Positions 9,653-22,307 are shown, counted from the first letter of the stretch. The stretch: DNA of 64,000 nucleotides from Drechmeria coniospora (GCF_001625195.1 NC_054390.1:744001-808000), one strand, 5' to 3'. Numbers and translations: made by a program. Notes: generated by a model from the sequence alone, not told the origin.

Positions 9653-10966
9653 CTACCAGATCCGCGACAGATCCCGACGCAGCAACCCCGAGGGCGCGCG
9701 GCTGACCTTGACATCCTTGACGGCGCAGCCAGTGCCGTTGAAGCGTCCCATCAGCACCGCCGTCAGAAATTCCAGCGCGCCGGGCCTGCCGTTGTAGTAC
9801 TCGGCCGTGTGGCCGCCAGCCGTGTTTCTCAGGTACGTGACGTCGACGCCGATGCCGCAATAGCGCGCCACGAGCGCATCCGTTTCGTTGATCGGGCTGA
9901 CCTCGTCCTCGACGGCCTTGTAGACGTACAGCGGCATCTGCGGCACGCCGTGGTAGCCCATCTGGCCGTCGCTGCGGAGCGCCCTCTGGGCGACGGGCGC
10001 CCTGATGATGTCGAGGCCGTTGACAAAGTAGTCGGCCATGTTCTGGCCCGCAAACTCGGCCGCGTTCTCGATGACGGTGTAGTTTTCGGTCGCGAGGAAG
10101 CCCGTCTTGTTGTATCGGCCCTCGGTCTTGAGATTGTCATCGACGTACCGCCGCAACGCGGGCCACTGGCTCGCGAGACCGACGATGCCCGCCGGCACGA
10201 GCCCGACGGCCGGCGAGCCCTCGACGGTCAGCAGGACGGTGGTGATGTTGGGCGTCAGGCCGCCGATGGCGGTGCCGGCAAAGGCGAGCTCGGGCGCGTA
10301 CTGCGTCGCCAGCTCGGCCGCCCACTCGCTCGCCAGGGCGCCGCCCGAGTATCCCCACATGGCGTACCGCGCGTCGGGGAGGAGGCCGAAGGAGGCGGCC
10401 CGGACGGCGCGCACCGAGTCGATGGTTGCGTGGCCCGACATGACGCCGGCGGTGAAGGAGGCGAGCGGCCCTTCGTAGTCGGGCACGCTGACGAACCAGC
10501 CGCGGCCGAGGGCGAGGGCGATGTCGATCGGCTGCGTCTCGTACACGGCGTACGAAGGACTCGCGTTGAGGTCGGCCGAGTCATAGGGCAGCTGAAAGGA
10601 CAGCAGGGCCTTGCCAAAGGCCGACGACTCGCCGTCCTCGGGCACGAACAGCGTCGTCACGGCCCACGTTGGGTTGTACCGACTGTCGGTCGTCCGATAG
10701 AGGATGTTGTACGCCGCCGAGCAGTTGCCCACGACGGTCGTGAGGTTCCCCGGCGCCGATCGGAGGCGAAGAATCTGGCCCGGCTCCGCGACCTCCCAGC
10801 GGGCCGGTGCCGTGTACCAGGGATCTTCCTTGGGAGGCACCGGTCCCTGCTCCGCGGCGGCCCTGATGCGAAGAGGCGAAGCATCGGCCGAGACGGTGGA
10901 TCTCTCGGATAGCGACGAGCCGGCAAAGAGAGCAGCGACGACGAGGGCTTTCCAAAGACGCAGCAT
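9653..10966 (-). CDS. secretory lipase, LIP family (Candida lipase-type)
   Basis: Secreted alpha/beta-hydrolase expected to cleave triacylglycerols or esters outside the cell. Single exon, 437 aa, from the ATG at 10966; the longer upstream frame was rejected because this ATG gives a clean signal peptide (LRLWKALVVAALFAGSSLS). The nucleophile elbow GYSGG is at 205-209 (Ser207). Candidate acid Asp354 lies in AVEDEVSP and His386 in NTAGGHTAEYY, in the usual order. The conserved family start DPWYTAPARWEVAEPGQILRLR is at about 48-69. Several N-x-S/T sites fit secretion. Length is normal for the family. Neighbouring genes give no operon-like context, but the next gene downstream on the same strand is also a secreted hydrolase. 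Confidence 0.92.
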   Translation of the reverse strand: MLRLWKALVVAALFAGSSLSERSTVSADASPLRIRAAAEQGPVPPKEDPWYTAPARWEVAEPGQILRLRSAPGNLTTVVGNCSAAYNILYRTTDSRYNPTWAVTTLFVPEDGESSAFGKALLSFQLPYDSADLNASPSYAVYETQPIDIALALGRGWFVSVPDYEGPLASFTAGVMSGHATIDSVRAVRAASFGLLPDARYAMWGYSGGALASEWAAELATQYAPELAFAGTAIGGLTPNITTVLLTVEGSPAVGLVPAGIVGLASQWPALRRYVDDNLKTEGRYNKTGFLATENYTVIENAAEFAGQNMADYFVNGLDIIRAPVAQRALRSDGQMGYHGVPQMPLYVYKAVEDEVSPINETDALVARYCGIGVDVTYLRNTAGGHTAEYYNGRPGALEFLTAVLMGRFNGTGCAVKDVKVSRAPSGLLRRDLSRIW

Positions 10967-12669
10967 CGTGATCCGACCCGAGTCCGTTCCGGTTCCGTTT
11001 AAGCGAATAGAGCTGCTGCGAGGAGAGGAGAGGAGAGGAGAGGAAGCTCGCCATACGGGGACGGCTACCTGTGCATTCGATGCACTGACATACCCATGCG
11101 TATATGTACGTGGAGGGGGAATAATATATTGCATGTAATGTACAGAATCTCGACCAGGCCAAGCCAGTGCTGACCGAGGTGGTATTTATGCAGGCGTACG
11201 TGAGCGTCGAGCAGAGAATTGAGCCAAAGACGAGGTCTGCTCTGCGGTGATGCTGACGCCAAGGCGGCAGCGCAGGGGCGACTAAAGACGCCTGCCGTTG
11301 ACGTCAGGGGAGGTGAGCGCCGCAACCGGCGGGCTAAAATATAAAGGTGGGCGCCGCAAGGACCGGCTTTTCGGTGCGCATGCGCAGTATTACCGAGCAT
11401 TACAGTGCACTCAGGTACTGTAAGTAAGCATCTCACAGTACAAGTACAGTACTTACATGTACAGTACTGTACTTTGTAAATAGCCAGTACATGAGGTGTA
11501 CTTGATTAACAGTACTGGCACACCTGCAGGTACGAGTACTACCAAAGTACCATGACGGATTCTGTCGGCATGGCACTACGGAGAACCTCGACATGCATTC
11601 GGGAGAGTGTCTTACGCACTGGGAGCAAGCGCCTCAAGGCATGTCACAAAGGCCATCTCAAGGACTATTTTCCCTTGCCTCTTGTACAGAGTAAAGTTTG
11701 CACAGTGGCATTGGTACCGCGATGGACTGCACTCTGTGCACCATGAGTCGTCGCATGCTTGTGGGCGGGATGAATAGGTACCAGGTAAGTACGGAGTATC
11801 ATATGACAGTATCCCTGGGATAAGCACATCACAAGTACTTCGGTAGGTACGGAGTACCAATACTGTAATACTTACTAGGTACCTACTAATAATAGTCATT
11901 GTACCGGTTTGTGTGGGCGGTGCCTCACCTCACCATGCCCCTTGCTATTGCTGTACTGCTATTACTGTAGATGCCGTAGGTATCAGACCTAACTGCTCGG
12001 TACATTTGCTTCAAATGCAAGTACCTACCAGGTATATGTACTATGTGCTCCGTACTCTGTAGATGTACTGTACGTTATTAATATAATCATACATGTACAG
12101 TACTTATACTTACTACTGTACTTGAGCACAGGCACGGTACTCCGTACGTATCTTGATCAGGTATACAGTGGGTTGCAAATGCACGTATCCCGCTACAAGT
12201 CACTTTCCACATCGCCAACATGGAAAAGTTACTTGACCCGCGATAGAGACATGTTTCCACGCACTGTCCACAGTATCCGAATAGTACGACGCCGTGTCCT
12301 CATGAACATGCAAGGCGTGCGTTGGCCAACGTGTCCTGGCGAACATGCAGCCGGGAACGCTGCGGACAGCAACCTACACATCCACAGCACGGGAAGAACG
12401 CTTCGAAGCAGAGGCGACCCATGGTAAGGAGCCCTCCACTCTGCCGGCACAATGATGATTTGGACAGAACGCAGACGCACGGGGCGGAGAGGCTGGAAAC
12501 GACATGCTATGCTCTCCTTCGACATACGCTGCCCGTCGTCTCCCTCTATGTACGCAACACCTCGAGCGTCCATCCCGGGGTGTCATGCTTCGTATGTGCA
12601 GGACAGGATACCTCGTGCGCCGCAACTGATGAACAAGGCGGCGTCGTACCCGCGGCCCGTCCGAGACGC
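10967..12669. other. intergenic repeat-rich region upstream of lipase
   Basis: A (gagag)n run lies at 11020-11042 just upstream of the lipase start. 11380-12150 is full of GTACAGTAC, GTACTTAC and TACTCCGT words. No gene supported. Confidence 0.45.
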
Positions 12670-14093
12670 CTACGCCGCATTCTTGTTGGCGAATCCGACC
12701 TGCATGTTGCCCTGGTCGAAGACGACAAACTGGGCCTTGATCAGGATGTCGCCAAAGACGGAGAAGCCGATGTTGCCCGACGTCTGGATGCCGCCGAAGC
12801 AGTGCGTCGAGTTCACGTTGGCGTACTTCATAAAGTCGCCCGGCACGACGCCGCGGTAGCCGCCGATGCCAAAGACAAAGTCGGGCGCCCTGGCCTTACA
12901 GGGAAACACCATCATGCCCTGCTTCCGGTCCATGCCGGCGCCGTCGACGGCGTCGTAGTACTCGTCGACGACGTTCTGCGGCAGCAGCAGCAGCGACGTG
13001 CCCGTGTCGACGATGGCCTTGAAGCCAAAGTTCTGGTACTTGCCGGCCCTGGAACCGACCTGGAAGCCCGAGACGGCGACCTTCCAGAAGGGTGAGTGCC
13101 TGTCGATCTTGGCGTACTGGATCCCTCCCGTGTGGGCCTTGGCGTCGATGTAACCAAAGTTGTAGCTCCCGACCCGCTGCCGGTGCAGGTCCGCGGTGAA
13201 GAGCGGCTTCGCGAGCTTGTCCTTGACGTTGTCAAAGTAGGTCCGCGCCGGGTTCGGCCGCACCGTGTTGATTCCGTTGTTCGCCATGCCGAGGATGCCG
13301 GACGAGAAGACGTCGGCGGCGATGTCGTCCGACACCTGCACCGCCGCCTGCACCACCTGCCTCGACACCGACGTCGCCCCGACCCGCACCGTGTCCTGGT
13401 AGACGATGCCCGAGGCGGACGCGCCGTCGGCGTACCGCACTTGCCAGCTCTCGCCGACCCGCAGCTTGCTCGTCGTCGACCGTTGGGGCTTGTAGATCCA
13501 TTGACCGCGGACCGAGGGCCCGTACGTGTCGGTGGAAAAGGTCCAGCTGCCGACGACGACGGCACATGTCACGTTAGCCTCGTCCCGCACAAGTCGTTTG
13601 GTCGGGAGCGGCATCGACGTACAAGTCGGACGATCCCGTGTCCAAGTTTAACAGTATCAACTGCGCCGGCGTCCCGATCTGCACCGGTATCGTGTATTCG
13701 GAGTCGACGCCGGGCGATGGTGCCGCCAGGACCGACGCCGTTTGCCCATCGCCTGCCCCGCGAGGTCAGCAAAACGTGAGGACGGACGAGGCTCGGCCGA
13801 CAGGCAAGGTCTGGCATACTGCTCTTCGTTATGGCCACAAACTTGGCCTTCAGCTGCGAGTTGACCTTGATCGCGTTGGACAGCTGTGACGGCAGCGCCG
13901 GCGCATACTTCAAGTGCGCCTTCATGAATGCGATGGAGGCATCGTGCCCACGAAATTTCTGATTGCGCACTTGCGTGAGCGTAAACGTCTCGCCCTTTGT
14001 CGCCGACGAATTCGACGGGGCCACGCCCGGCAGAACGGCGCCTTCGGCCAGGAAGGCGAGGGCGAGGGCGAGTGCGGCGAAGACGTTCATCAT
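12670..14093 (-). CDS. secreted pepsin-like aspartic protease (A1 family)
   Basis: Extracellular acid endopeptidase. Three exons: 14093-13820, 13752-13623 and 13546-12670. Introns: 13753-13819 (GTATGC...GGCAG, branch gctgac) and 13547-13622 (GTACGT...GGCAG, branch gctaac). The product is 426 aa. N-terminal signal peptide (residues 2-19), then a propeptide, then the mature start EYTIPVQIGTPAQ. First catalytic Asp129 lies in LDTGSSDFW, flap Tyr173 in RYADGAS, second catalytic Asp315 in IVDTGTSLLLLP. The C-terminal Cys pair (FPCKA, THCFGG) would form the usual disulfide. The second intron splits the codon just after the DTGSSD motif. A gatatag TATA-like box lies about 75 bp upstream. Two ATGs (14093, 14090) are adjacent. 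No GPI-type C-terminus, so probably free enzyme. Confidence 0.93.
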
Positions 14094-15133
14094 GATCCGG
14101 CCAGCGGTTTCTGTTTGCTCCTACGATGAATGCGATGCATCGCTTCCGCTGCGGCGACGACCCTTCCTCTATATCCTCTCGCCATCCTTCGGCATCCTTG
14201 GCCAACCCTCAACCTCGACGTGCCGACGCGCGACCGCCCAACGTGATGCTCGGCAGTTGGAACGCGTGAGGGGCGACGGCAAGGAATGGATAGGCAACCT
14301 GCGACACCCTGCGGAGGGACAAAGACATTTGCAGCGAATAAAGGGCGACCTGAGACAGCAGCATGAGGGGGGGGCTGGCGATGCGAGCAGAGACAATGAA
14401 CGGCGCCCGAGTAGTGCAAGCATCCGCTAGCTCTCGGCAGCACAGGCAGAGTTCGGCCTTATTCCCAAGCCCAAAGATCGATGCCCATTCATCGCGAACG
14501 GCACCTGGAATTCGAGCCCGTGTCGTGACCAGAACATCGGGTTGCGATGCCATTGAGGTGTCTCGGCCGTGCCTCTGGCACACTGGCATAGGGGCGACGA
14601 TGACGCCATGGCCTGGCGCTGCTGGACCGCGAACTGATTGAGCAGGCCGTCTCGAGCTTGTACCTTGGGTGTGTGATATCGATGCAGTCATTCCGATGCA
14701 GTCATCTCGATGCCGTCATCTGGAAAGGAGTCATGGTCAAAGGTCAAAGCATTGAGGTGTCGAGGGCATCAATGCTTGATTACTACTGTAAGTGCAATGG
14801 CCGATACCTCCAGTCTGAGCTGAGCCGACCAAGAGCTTACGCCTACGAGGTGCTGCAGCTACAGGGACTAATCGCCTAATTTTACGACGCTGCGCGCTGT
14901 AATTCATGGTAATTAACGCGTTCATGCTGGCTGCAGTACGGTATTGGTCCCTGTTCGGCGTCGGATAGCTCCAGTCGGTCCCCTGTGAGTCACTAGCGGC
15001 AGCCCCATAATAAACGACTCCCCCCCTCCATCTAAAATTTTGGACGACAAGATAATTATTATGCCGCCGCGGGGTTGGTGTCGAAAAACACTTCCCATCA
15101 CCTCATCCTCCTCACATCACTTCCCTTCCCGCC
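14094..15133. other. intergenic between protease and RIO1 genes
   Basis: No gene supported. Short direct repeats (tcgatgcagtcat, about 14 bp, three diverged copies) lie at 14678-14722. AT-rich stretches at 15000-15060 precede RIO1. Confidence 0.4.
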
Positions 15134-16863
15134 ATGGCTGCCGATCCCAACGCCGCAGCCTCACCGGCGGCTCCTCACGAACCTCCTTTTACATACACGC
15201 CCAACCGAGGCTACGAACCTTTGCAGGACGTGCCTCCGGAAGTACGCATGCCCCGCGGCACCCCGCATCCGGACGGGCTCGATGACGACGATGACGACTT
15301 GGACGACATTTTTGAGGAAGACGACGACGTAGACGACGACGACTGGGCTGCCGATGGCGATCTCACCAAGACCTACAACCGCCAACGCCAGCTCAACGAG
15401 TCCGATGGCGGCGCCGCGCTGCCTCGGGCGAACCAGCAGAAACCAAAGGCCAACACGTTCGCCAGCGTCGACGACCAGGTCTCGGCCCTCTCCAAGCACG
15501 CGGCCAAGATTCGGCTCGACAGCGTGAAGCAGGATGGCGACAAGGACAAGGAAAAGGACAAGGCCGACCGCGCCACCAGCGAGCAGGTCCTTGACCAGCG
15601 CACGCGCATGATCCTGCTGCAGATGATCAACCGCGGCGCCGTCAGCGAGGTCCACGGCGCCATCAGCACCGGCAAGGAGGCCAACGTCTACGGCGCCGTC
15701 CTGCACGACGATTCCTCGGGCGAGACGACGCATCGCGCCATCAAGGTCTACAAGACGGCCATCCTCGTCTTCAAGGACCGCGAGCGGTACATCACCGGCG
15801 AGCACCGCTTCAAGGGCGGCTTCGACAAGGGCAACAGCCGCAAGATGGTCAAGCTGTGGGCCGAGAAGGAGTACCGAAACCTGCGGAGAATCTACAACGC
15901 CGGCATCCCTTGTCCCGAGCCCATCCAGCTCAAGCTGCACGTCCTCGTCATGGGCTTCCTGGGCGACAGGAAAGGCTGGGCGTTCCCACGCCTGCGAGAC
16001 GCCGTTCTCGCCGGCGACGACGTGGACCGGCAGTGGAGGTCTCTCTACGTGCAGCTGCTCGGCATCATGCGGAAAATGTACCAGGTCTGCCGCCTCGTCC
16101 ACGCCGATCTCAGCGAGTACAACATCCTCTACAACAAGGACAAGCTCTACATCATCGACGTCTCCCAGAGCGTCGAGCCAGACCACCCCCGCTCCCTCGA
16201 GTTCCTGCGCATGGACATCAAGAACGTCGGCGACTTCTTCCGCCGCAAGGGCGTCGACACCCTCTCCGACCGCGCCATCTTCAACTTCATCACGGCGCCG
16301 ACGGGGCCCGTCGAGGAGCCGGACATGGCCGCCGCCATCGAGAAGCTCTACGAGCTGATGCACATGGCCGAGAACGACGACGACGCGGCCGAGCGCGAGG
16401 TCGACAACGAAGTCTTTCGAAACCAGTACATCCCCCAGACGCTCGAGCAGGTCTACGACATTGAAAAGGACGCCCAACGGGTCGGCAAGGGCGAGGGCAA
16501 CGATTTGATCTACAGCAACCTGCTCGCCGACCAAGTCGTCAATCCCAAACGCGAGGATGCCGAGCCGTCGGAATCTTCCGACGAGTCCGACAACGGCGCC
16601 GAGCTGTCGTCTGATGACCAGTCTGGAGACGAGAGCCGATTTGACAAGGGCAGGCCTCGGGGCCGCCGCTTCGAGAACAAGGACGAGAAACGGGTATGTC
16701 GTCGCGGAATGCGTCCATCGTTGGTCCATGCTAGCTGCTAACCCACCCTCCGCAGTTACACAAGCAGGCCGTCAAGGAAGCCAAGCGTGAGAAGCGCAAG
16801 GATAAGATTCCCAAGGCCGTGAAGAAGAAGCTCGTGTCGACGACGTCGCGGAAGAAGAAATGA
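15134..16863 (+). CDS. rio1: RIO1-type atypical serine kinase (40S maturation)
   Basis: Cytoplasmic/nuclear RIO kinase needed for late 40S ribosomal subunit maturation (18S processing, factor release). Two exons: 15134-16693 and 16756-16863. The 62-nt intron (GTATGT...CCGCAG, branch gctaac) restores the basic C-terminus LHKQAVKEAKREKRKDKIPK, giving 555 aa. An acidic N-terminal tract (residues 50-70) precedes the RIO domain. The nucleotide loop STGKEANV is at 178-185, Lys204 in RAIKVYK, the flexible-loop motif VFKDRERYITGEHRF at 212-226, the catalytic loop LVHADLSEYN with Asp325, and metal-binding Asp342 in IIDVSQSVEPDHP. All key residues are present. A second acidic, Ser-rich stretch lies before the intron. 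Upstream ctcatcctcctcacatcac fits a pyrimidine-rich leader. High confidence. Confidence 0.97.
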
Positions 16864-17622
16864 TTGACAAGATATAGACAAGAATCAAAGAAAGAAAAAA
16901 GCAACAGATCAGTTGGGTCACTTGGCCTGCTGCTCAATCCTGCTGCGACTCCGAACGAGATGCCACGTGAGATGTCGAGCGCCGGGTCGTCGAATGATGA
17001 GCACCGATCGTCGTACGGACTTGGGGGCAGATGGATGGTTTATCGCCTGTAGCTGGCGTGTAACCTCTTCTCCCGCCTTTCCTTGCGACCTGAACGTCTG
17101 CCTGCACCACGGGCGGGCGCTTGGATGATCAAAGAGAGCACTGACGACGTTTATGCCCACTCTGCCTTGGCGAGACACAAAGTCCATGCGCGCGTAGGCC
17201 CCTGTTCATGTCCCAAATCCGTCCAGAACATATCTCATGTCCCATTCCCTTTCTCTCCCACGGCCCTGCGACAGGCAGCTGGGGCTCCTGCGACCGACCG
17301 TGCCCGCCTTCGGTTCGTCCATAAAATACTGTCATGATGCAGGTTGCAGTGCGTTGGCGATCAACATCACGCTTTCAGATGCAAGTGAAATATGCGTCTC
17401 ATCAGTTAATTGCAAAATATTGCCTTAAATCACAGTTCAAACCTCTCGTCGCCTGCAAAGCGCCGAATTGCCCGTTTGTAATGCACCCGAGCCTGACCGT
17501 TACACCCACGCTGAGAAACAAGGCCACACTGCCAATCAATTCAACATCCGGAGTGGAATCGGAATGACAGATATAACAGCATCATGCTGCTTTCCGGAAA
17601 ATAAGTAGGGGGTATTCAAGCA
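16864..17622. other. intergenic between convergent RIO1 and Zn2Cys6 genes
   Basis: 3' flanks of two convergent genes; no gene seen. Confidence 0.4.
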
Positions 17623-20194
17623 TCAGAAATAAAAGTGTTGTTGTGGCTGCCCAGCTGGTGGTTGCGCCAGAAAGTCCAGGTTCAAGGCGTCCATGCCTGG
17701 TGTCCACGATTCCGTGGAGGCTACGTCAACCAGTCGGTCAGCATGATCAATCGCACCGTCTCGATGGGAAGAAACTGGGTTGACACGTACCGCCCCAGAT
17801 GGAGTCGTACAGCTCCATCGGTGCCATGTACTGCACCTGGCCCATGACGCTTGCCATGCTCCCGTCCATGGCCATCATGGGCTGCGTGTACTGAACAGCC
17901 GAAAAGTCCTGCAGCGACGCGCCGTTTTGCATCTCGGCCATGGCAAGCGCCGCGTCCTCCCTGGGATCGCCAGCTGCATTGCGGAACTGCGGATTGATGG
18001 CCGACATTTGGTTCCCGAACGGGGGCAGCGGTGTTCGACTGCCATTCCCATCGGCCGAGGACTCGGCGTCTCGTTTCGCATTCGAGCCGGTGACGCATCC
18101 GTGGTTGTAAATGTTCTTCAGCGCCGCGAGGGCTCTCCAGAGAGGACCGGAGAGCTCAATGTCTTTGTCGGTGACGGACACATGGGGCTCCGGCGAGCTC
18201 TCCTCCTTGGCAGCCGTGGCGGACAGAGCGGCGATCAGGTCGCCCTGGAGCTGTCGTATTTCGGGGTCCGTCTTCGTCTCGCACAGAATGCCGAGCAGCA
18301 AGGCGGAAGAGAGACCGTGGTAGGTAAAGGCCCAAGTCCTCGTCGGGATGACGGAAAGCTGGTGCATGGCCAGGAACATGCGTACCGTCTCCGTCAGATT
18401 TTCCTTGCACCGATCGGCAAGCGCCCTCTTCTGCTCCGGATCCAGGTCGCAGTGTCTCTTGAGAGCCGGACGGCAAGCAACGGAGATGACAAACGACGTA
18501 TGCAGACGGATGGCGTAATACTGAAGCCGATGCAGCGCCGTCTTGCATTGGTCCTTGCGGCGCATGTGCGGCAGGGCCCGCGCTCGCAGGTTCTCAACCG
18601 CTTCGCAGTTTTCCGTCATCTGGATATACGATGACGTTGCGGTCTCGTCTGGGGTGAGCCTGCGTGAGATGATTTCGATGAGGTGGTACATCATTTCCAA
18701 GTACGTGTAATTGCTGTTCGACACGCCCGCGCCGACGGGGATGTCACAGCTCGGAAAGGTTGTCATCGGGCAGCTGGCTGCGTCAGAAAATCATCCAGGC
18801 GGGAGGCAGCATCGGGCAACGTACCGGTCGAAAGAGAGGGATGTCAGCGTGTCGTGCCAGACGCAGGTCCACCATAGCTTTCGGCGAATCGTCTCCTTTG
18901 CCTTGGCCTCTGGCGGCACCGCCTCGCGACGATCGTATGAGATGGACCGATGCAAGCCCAAGGACTGCGCAAGGCGACAGGTGAGTCCCGTCAATGCCCA
19001 CGACGCCTCGGCCTTCATGTCGTTGAGCAGGACGAAACCGGTGAGCAGGAGAGCCTGGATGGAGTCAAACGACGGGCTGAACGGTCAGCTTGGTCGGAGG
19101 TAGGACGGGAGGGAGACCTACCGAAGCAGGAAGTTGCCGAGACGTAGGAAATGAAACGAGATTTGTATATATTTTTGAGAGTCCCTGGTGCGAACGTGGT
19201 AGGGCCTCTCGTGATATTGGGATCCAACGGCGAGGACGGCGAAGAGTATGGCAAGCCACGAGGCGGTGACGGGTTGGGATGTCTTGCCGGCGCTTGTCGC
19301 ATTCCGGGAGCGTTCTTCCAGATATATCATCAGTCTCGACTCGAGGGCATCCATGTCGTAGACGAAACCCCAAAATGGCTGAGGAATCTCCTTGTAGGTG
19401 CGGAACAGCCTGCTCGGCGCGTCAGTCAAAGCTAGAGCCGAACACGAACACGAACACGAACGCAGGCCCGCGTGGTCCTGGTCGCCACTCACTTGATGAC
19501 CTCTCTATCCGATGGAAGCTCGACCGAGATGTCCTGGGCAAGCCTCTGGAGGTGCTGCGACGACATGAGAGGGAAGGGGGCCGAGGTGTCGAGACCGAGG
19601 ATGGATCGCATATCGCGTCTGATGTCGACGCCTCCCTCGATCTTGTCGTTGGGCGACTGCTCCCGTAGCAACGCGGGGATGCTATTTTGCCCCAGATAGC
19701 GATCGCCAACCGCCTCGGCATCGTCGAGGCTCGTCGATACACCTGACCAGAGGTGATGAGTGTGAGGGAGGGTCGCCACGGTAGAAGGCGGGTTGGACGC
19801 ACCGATCGATCGCGACCAATTATCTTGCCGATCCGCCTTTCGGGTGCGCTGGTCTCCTGCGTCAGAGTGCGAGGCACGTCTCTTCTGCGAGCCAGCGGCG
19901 GCTTGCTTGTTGGCGGAGGTGCGGTTGGGCTTGTAGGAGCACAGCTGAGGGTGTTCCCGCTTGACGCAATTCTCGCACGGCTCCTTGTTGTCGCACTTGA
20001 CCTTTCGTTGGCGACACGGCCAGCAGGCGGTACCTGCAGAATCAGTACACAGACACGGGCACTGGGACGATGGTACCGAGATGCCAATGCTCACCGTAGC
20101 GAACTTTGCGATGCGAGTGAATGATGCGGTTGACCTCCTCTGGCGTGAGGTCTTCCACCGGCACCGGCTCCTCCGCCTCTGGATGCTCGGTCAT
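17623..20194 (-). CDS. Zn2Cys6 fungal-type transcription factor, six exons
   Basis: Nuclear DNA-binding regulator. Exons: 20194-20095, 20033-19493, 19409-19122, 19076-18825, 18773-17791 and 17720-17623 (753 aa). Five introns of 45-83 nt have GT-AG ends and CTGAC-type branch sites. Splicing of intron 1 completes the zinc cluster: Cys37, 40, 47, 53, 56 and 65 (CX2CX6CX5CX2CX8C, starting TACWPCRQRKVKC). The middle homology region follows, with DSIQALLLTGFVLLND and AEASWALTGLTCRLAQSLGLHR and the RRKLWW motif. The protein ends in WTPGMDALNLDFLAQP, a conserved-looking tail gained from the last exon. Intron 2 carries a cgaaca hexamer run (19438-19460). The target genes cannot be deduced from context. 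Each intron was chosen as the only one keeping the frame open. Confidence 0.9.
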
Positions 20195-21402
20195 GACGGA
20201 GCTCGGCGGCAAGGATCAGGCACACATCGGCCGACGATGGATGTGATATGGCCGTGCTCGAGAGAGCGCAAAACCGATGGTCGATGTGATGCTTCGGGAA
20301 TGCCGAATCCCGAGAGCTCCAGGGCATGGAGATTTACGTACTGGCGGTGCAAGGCGGGCTTCCCCGATCTTGCGCTGCGTGCGAACATGACAAGCAAACA
20401 CTGCTTTGCAGTGCATGATCCCGGATGACAACACAGTGTACAAACTGTATGCCGACTCATAACAGTGGCTCCACAAATTGGAGGAATTTGGTGAAGGAAA
20501 TGTTTATTCGGACAGTTTCTTGTTTCTATTTGGACGCACTTTTCCAATGTTATTAAATACCTCGCGCCCTGTTTTGGCGGCATTTCCAACTTTTACTTTG
20601 TTCGTGACAGCACGCAAAGTGCCTGTAACTGTTGTAGGAAATAATACTACATGACCCCAACTTGGAGTATTAAAACTCAGCATTGCCATTTCAGATTACT
20701 AGAATGTATATAATCATCAGTGTCAAAAAGACTGTTATGCAGGCCGTTGACTAGTAGGAATGTCAAGTTGCTACAAGTAATTACGGACACGACGATGCAA
20801 CAATACCAGTCGGGCAATAAGCAATGTCAGCGTCGAGGGTAAAGGCAATATATCCCCAGGAACAAGGCTTCAGGTAATTCTGGCAACAAGTCTAAAAGCA
20901 ACACTAAAAACTACACAGCAATTGCTCCAGTAATGGCTACTGTGCCCCGTAGTCTACATCACCAGACACGAGATTTGGTGGAGGAGGTGATGATTGTTAG
21001 GGGGCACAACCTCCCCCAAGTCATCGGTTCCTATCCTCAGCTCTGCCTGCATTGTTGATAATATCCCGCTTCTCCACATTGCAGCTGAATTGCTCTACGG
21101 GCTGGCATCTTGGAAGCCGTGAGAGTTCTGCCGTTGTTGTTGTGCGGTCGAGGTATCTTCGGCAAGATTGAGTGCAACTTTTTGTAAGGTATTTGCGTTG
21201 ATTGCGTTGCATACTCTTGTTTTCATCCTAGTCGGAGGCGAAAAGATGTTGCATGAACTGGTGATTATTCACACCATAGGCAGCCGTCAATTGCCGTCGA
21301 CCTTGCTTATTACCTAGAGCTTAGTTTCCGTCACTGGCACTCAAGGCAGTGCATATGGGTATGACGGAATCTATTCGTGGCTCGTAGGAAATAGGAGAGC
21401 GT

Positions 21403-21771
21403 TTGATTTTGCGTCGCAGAATCTTGCATGACATCCTACCGCCCCTGACTGCAACTCGCATTGGCCAATCGTCGGGTGGTCGGGCGCTTAACTTCATGCA
21501 GGTGCTGGACACGGCGGTAGCACAACGTTTTGAACTGGTCATCATTAACTCGAGCTGTTCTCGGGGAATATCCCACCAAAATTTCCGGCCAACAAGAATG
21601 GTACTCGGCGTGTGAAGCTTTCGGCTCACCTCCACGTCTGGTGGTTGGATGGAGATATGGCGCCATACGTCTCGCACTCGCTGCACTGGGACAAATCCGC
21701 GTTTCTGCAACAACACAACCCGGTTGAACTGACTGGTAGGCACTTTGGATGATCTGTATGTGCGAATGATT
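21403..21771 (+). pseudogene. possible frame-broken coding relic of unknown family
   Basis: On the + strand, 21403-21550 reads as protein-like sequence (ALNFMQVLDTAVAQRFELV). After a frame change near 21550 another frame reads ELFSGNIPPKFPANKNGT and LSAHLHVWWLDGDMAPYVSH, ending at a TGA near 21769. I do not recognise the family. The minus strand also has an uninterrupted 140-codon frame (21321-21743), so the strand and even the coding nature are unsure. Confidence 0.25.
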
Positions 21772-22052
21772 GCGATGCGGGAGAAAGGGGGTGGTCTACC
21801 ACCTAGGACTCAGTACCCCCTTCATTCTTCCATGTTACATTGACGAGCAGTGTCGTATATATGTGTCGTCCGTTGCCTTGCTCATTCTTTGACTGTAAAA
21901 CTTGCTGCACCGACTAAAGCAACTTCGCTTCACGGAGCATCTGGGGTGTTGATTGATGACGGTAGCGTTCTCGTGCAGAAGCCATTTCCTCAAAGTATGT
22001 AAACTAGTTTCCAGCTTCGTCTGACATTGCAAATAACTGGAAAAGATCCTCC

Positions 22053-22307
22053 ATGGCCGATAAAGATGCAAAGACCGGCCATTCCTCTGGCGAATATAGC
22101 GCCGTGGTAGACGACGCAGCCTTTGCCGTAGCCGGCACGATGAGTAGTCTCGCTGCTGTGGTGTCGTCCGGGAACAGCGCGCAGAGGGAGAGAGCAGAAC
22201 GAAAAACGCGACGCGCACTCGACCACGTCATCACATCAGGCATAAGCGCCAAGGAGGACAGGAAGGATAGAACAGCAAGACGACAGGAAGAGGCGGCGAA
22301 AAATTAA
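22053..22307 (+). CDS. small hydrophilic hypothetical protein
   Basis: An 84-codon frame from ATG at 22053 in good context (tccATGG) to TAA at 22305-22307. Ala/Ser-rich N-terminal half, Lys/Arg/Glu-rich C-terminal half (RKDRTARRQEEAAKN). No domain recognised, no signal peptide. It ends about 30 bp from the 3' end of the convergent APH-like gene. Real gene status is uncertain. Confidence 0.3.
   Translation: MADKDAKTGHSSGEYSAVVDDAAFAVAGTMSSLAAVVSSGNSAQRERAERKTRRALDHVITSGISAKEDRKDRTARRQEEAAKN

Noticed and set aside
9461..10912. 483-codon + strand open frame
   Set aside because: Antisense of the secretory lipase.
15161..16729. 522-codon minus-strand open frame
   Set aside because: Antisense of RIO1, whose kinase motifs are intact on the + strand.
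20484..21250. AT-rich stretch considered as a RIP-degraded transposon
   Set aside because: No terminal repeats, target duplication or recognisable transposase or reverse transcriptase fragment.
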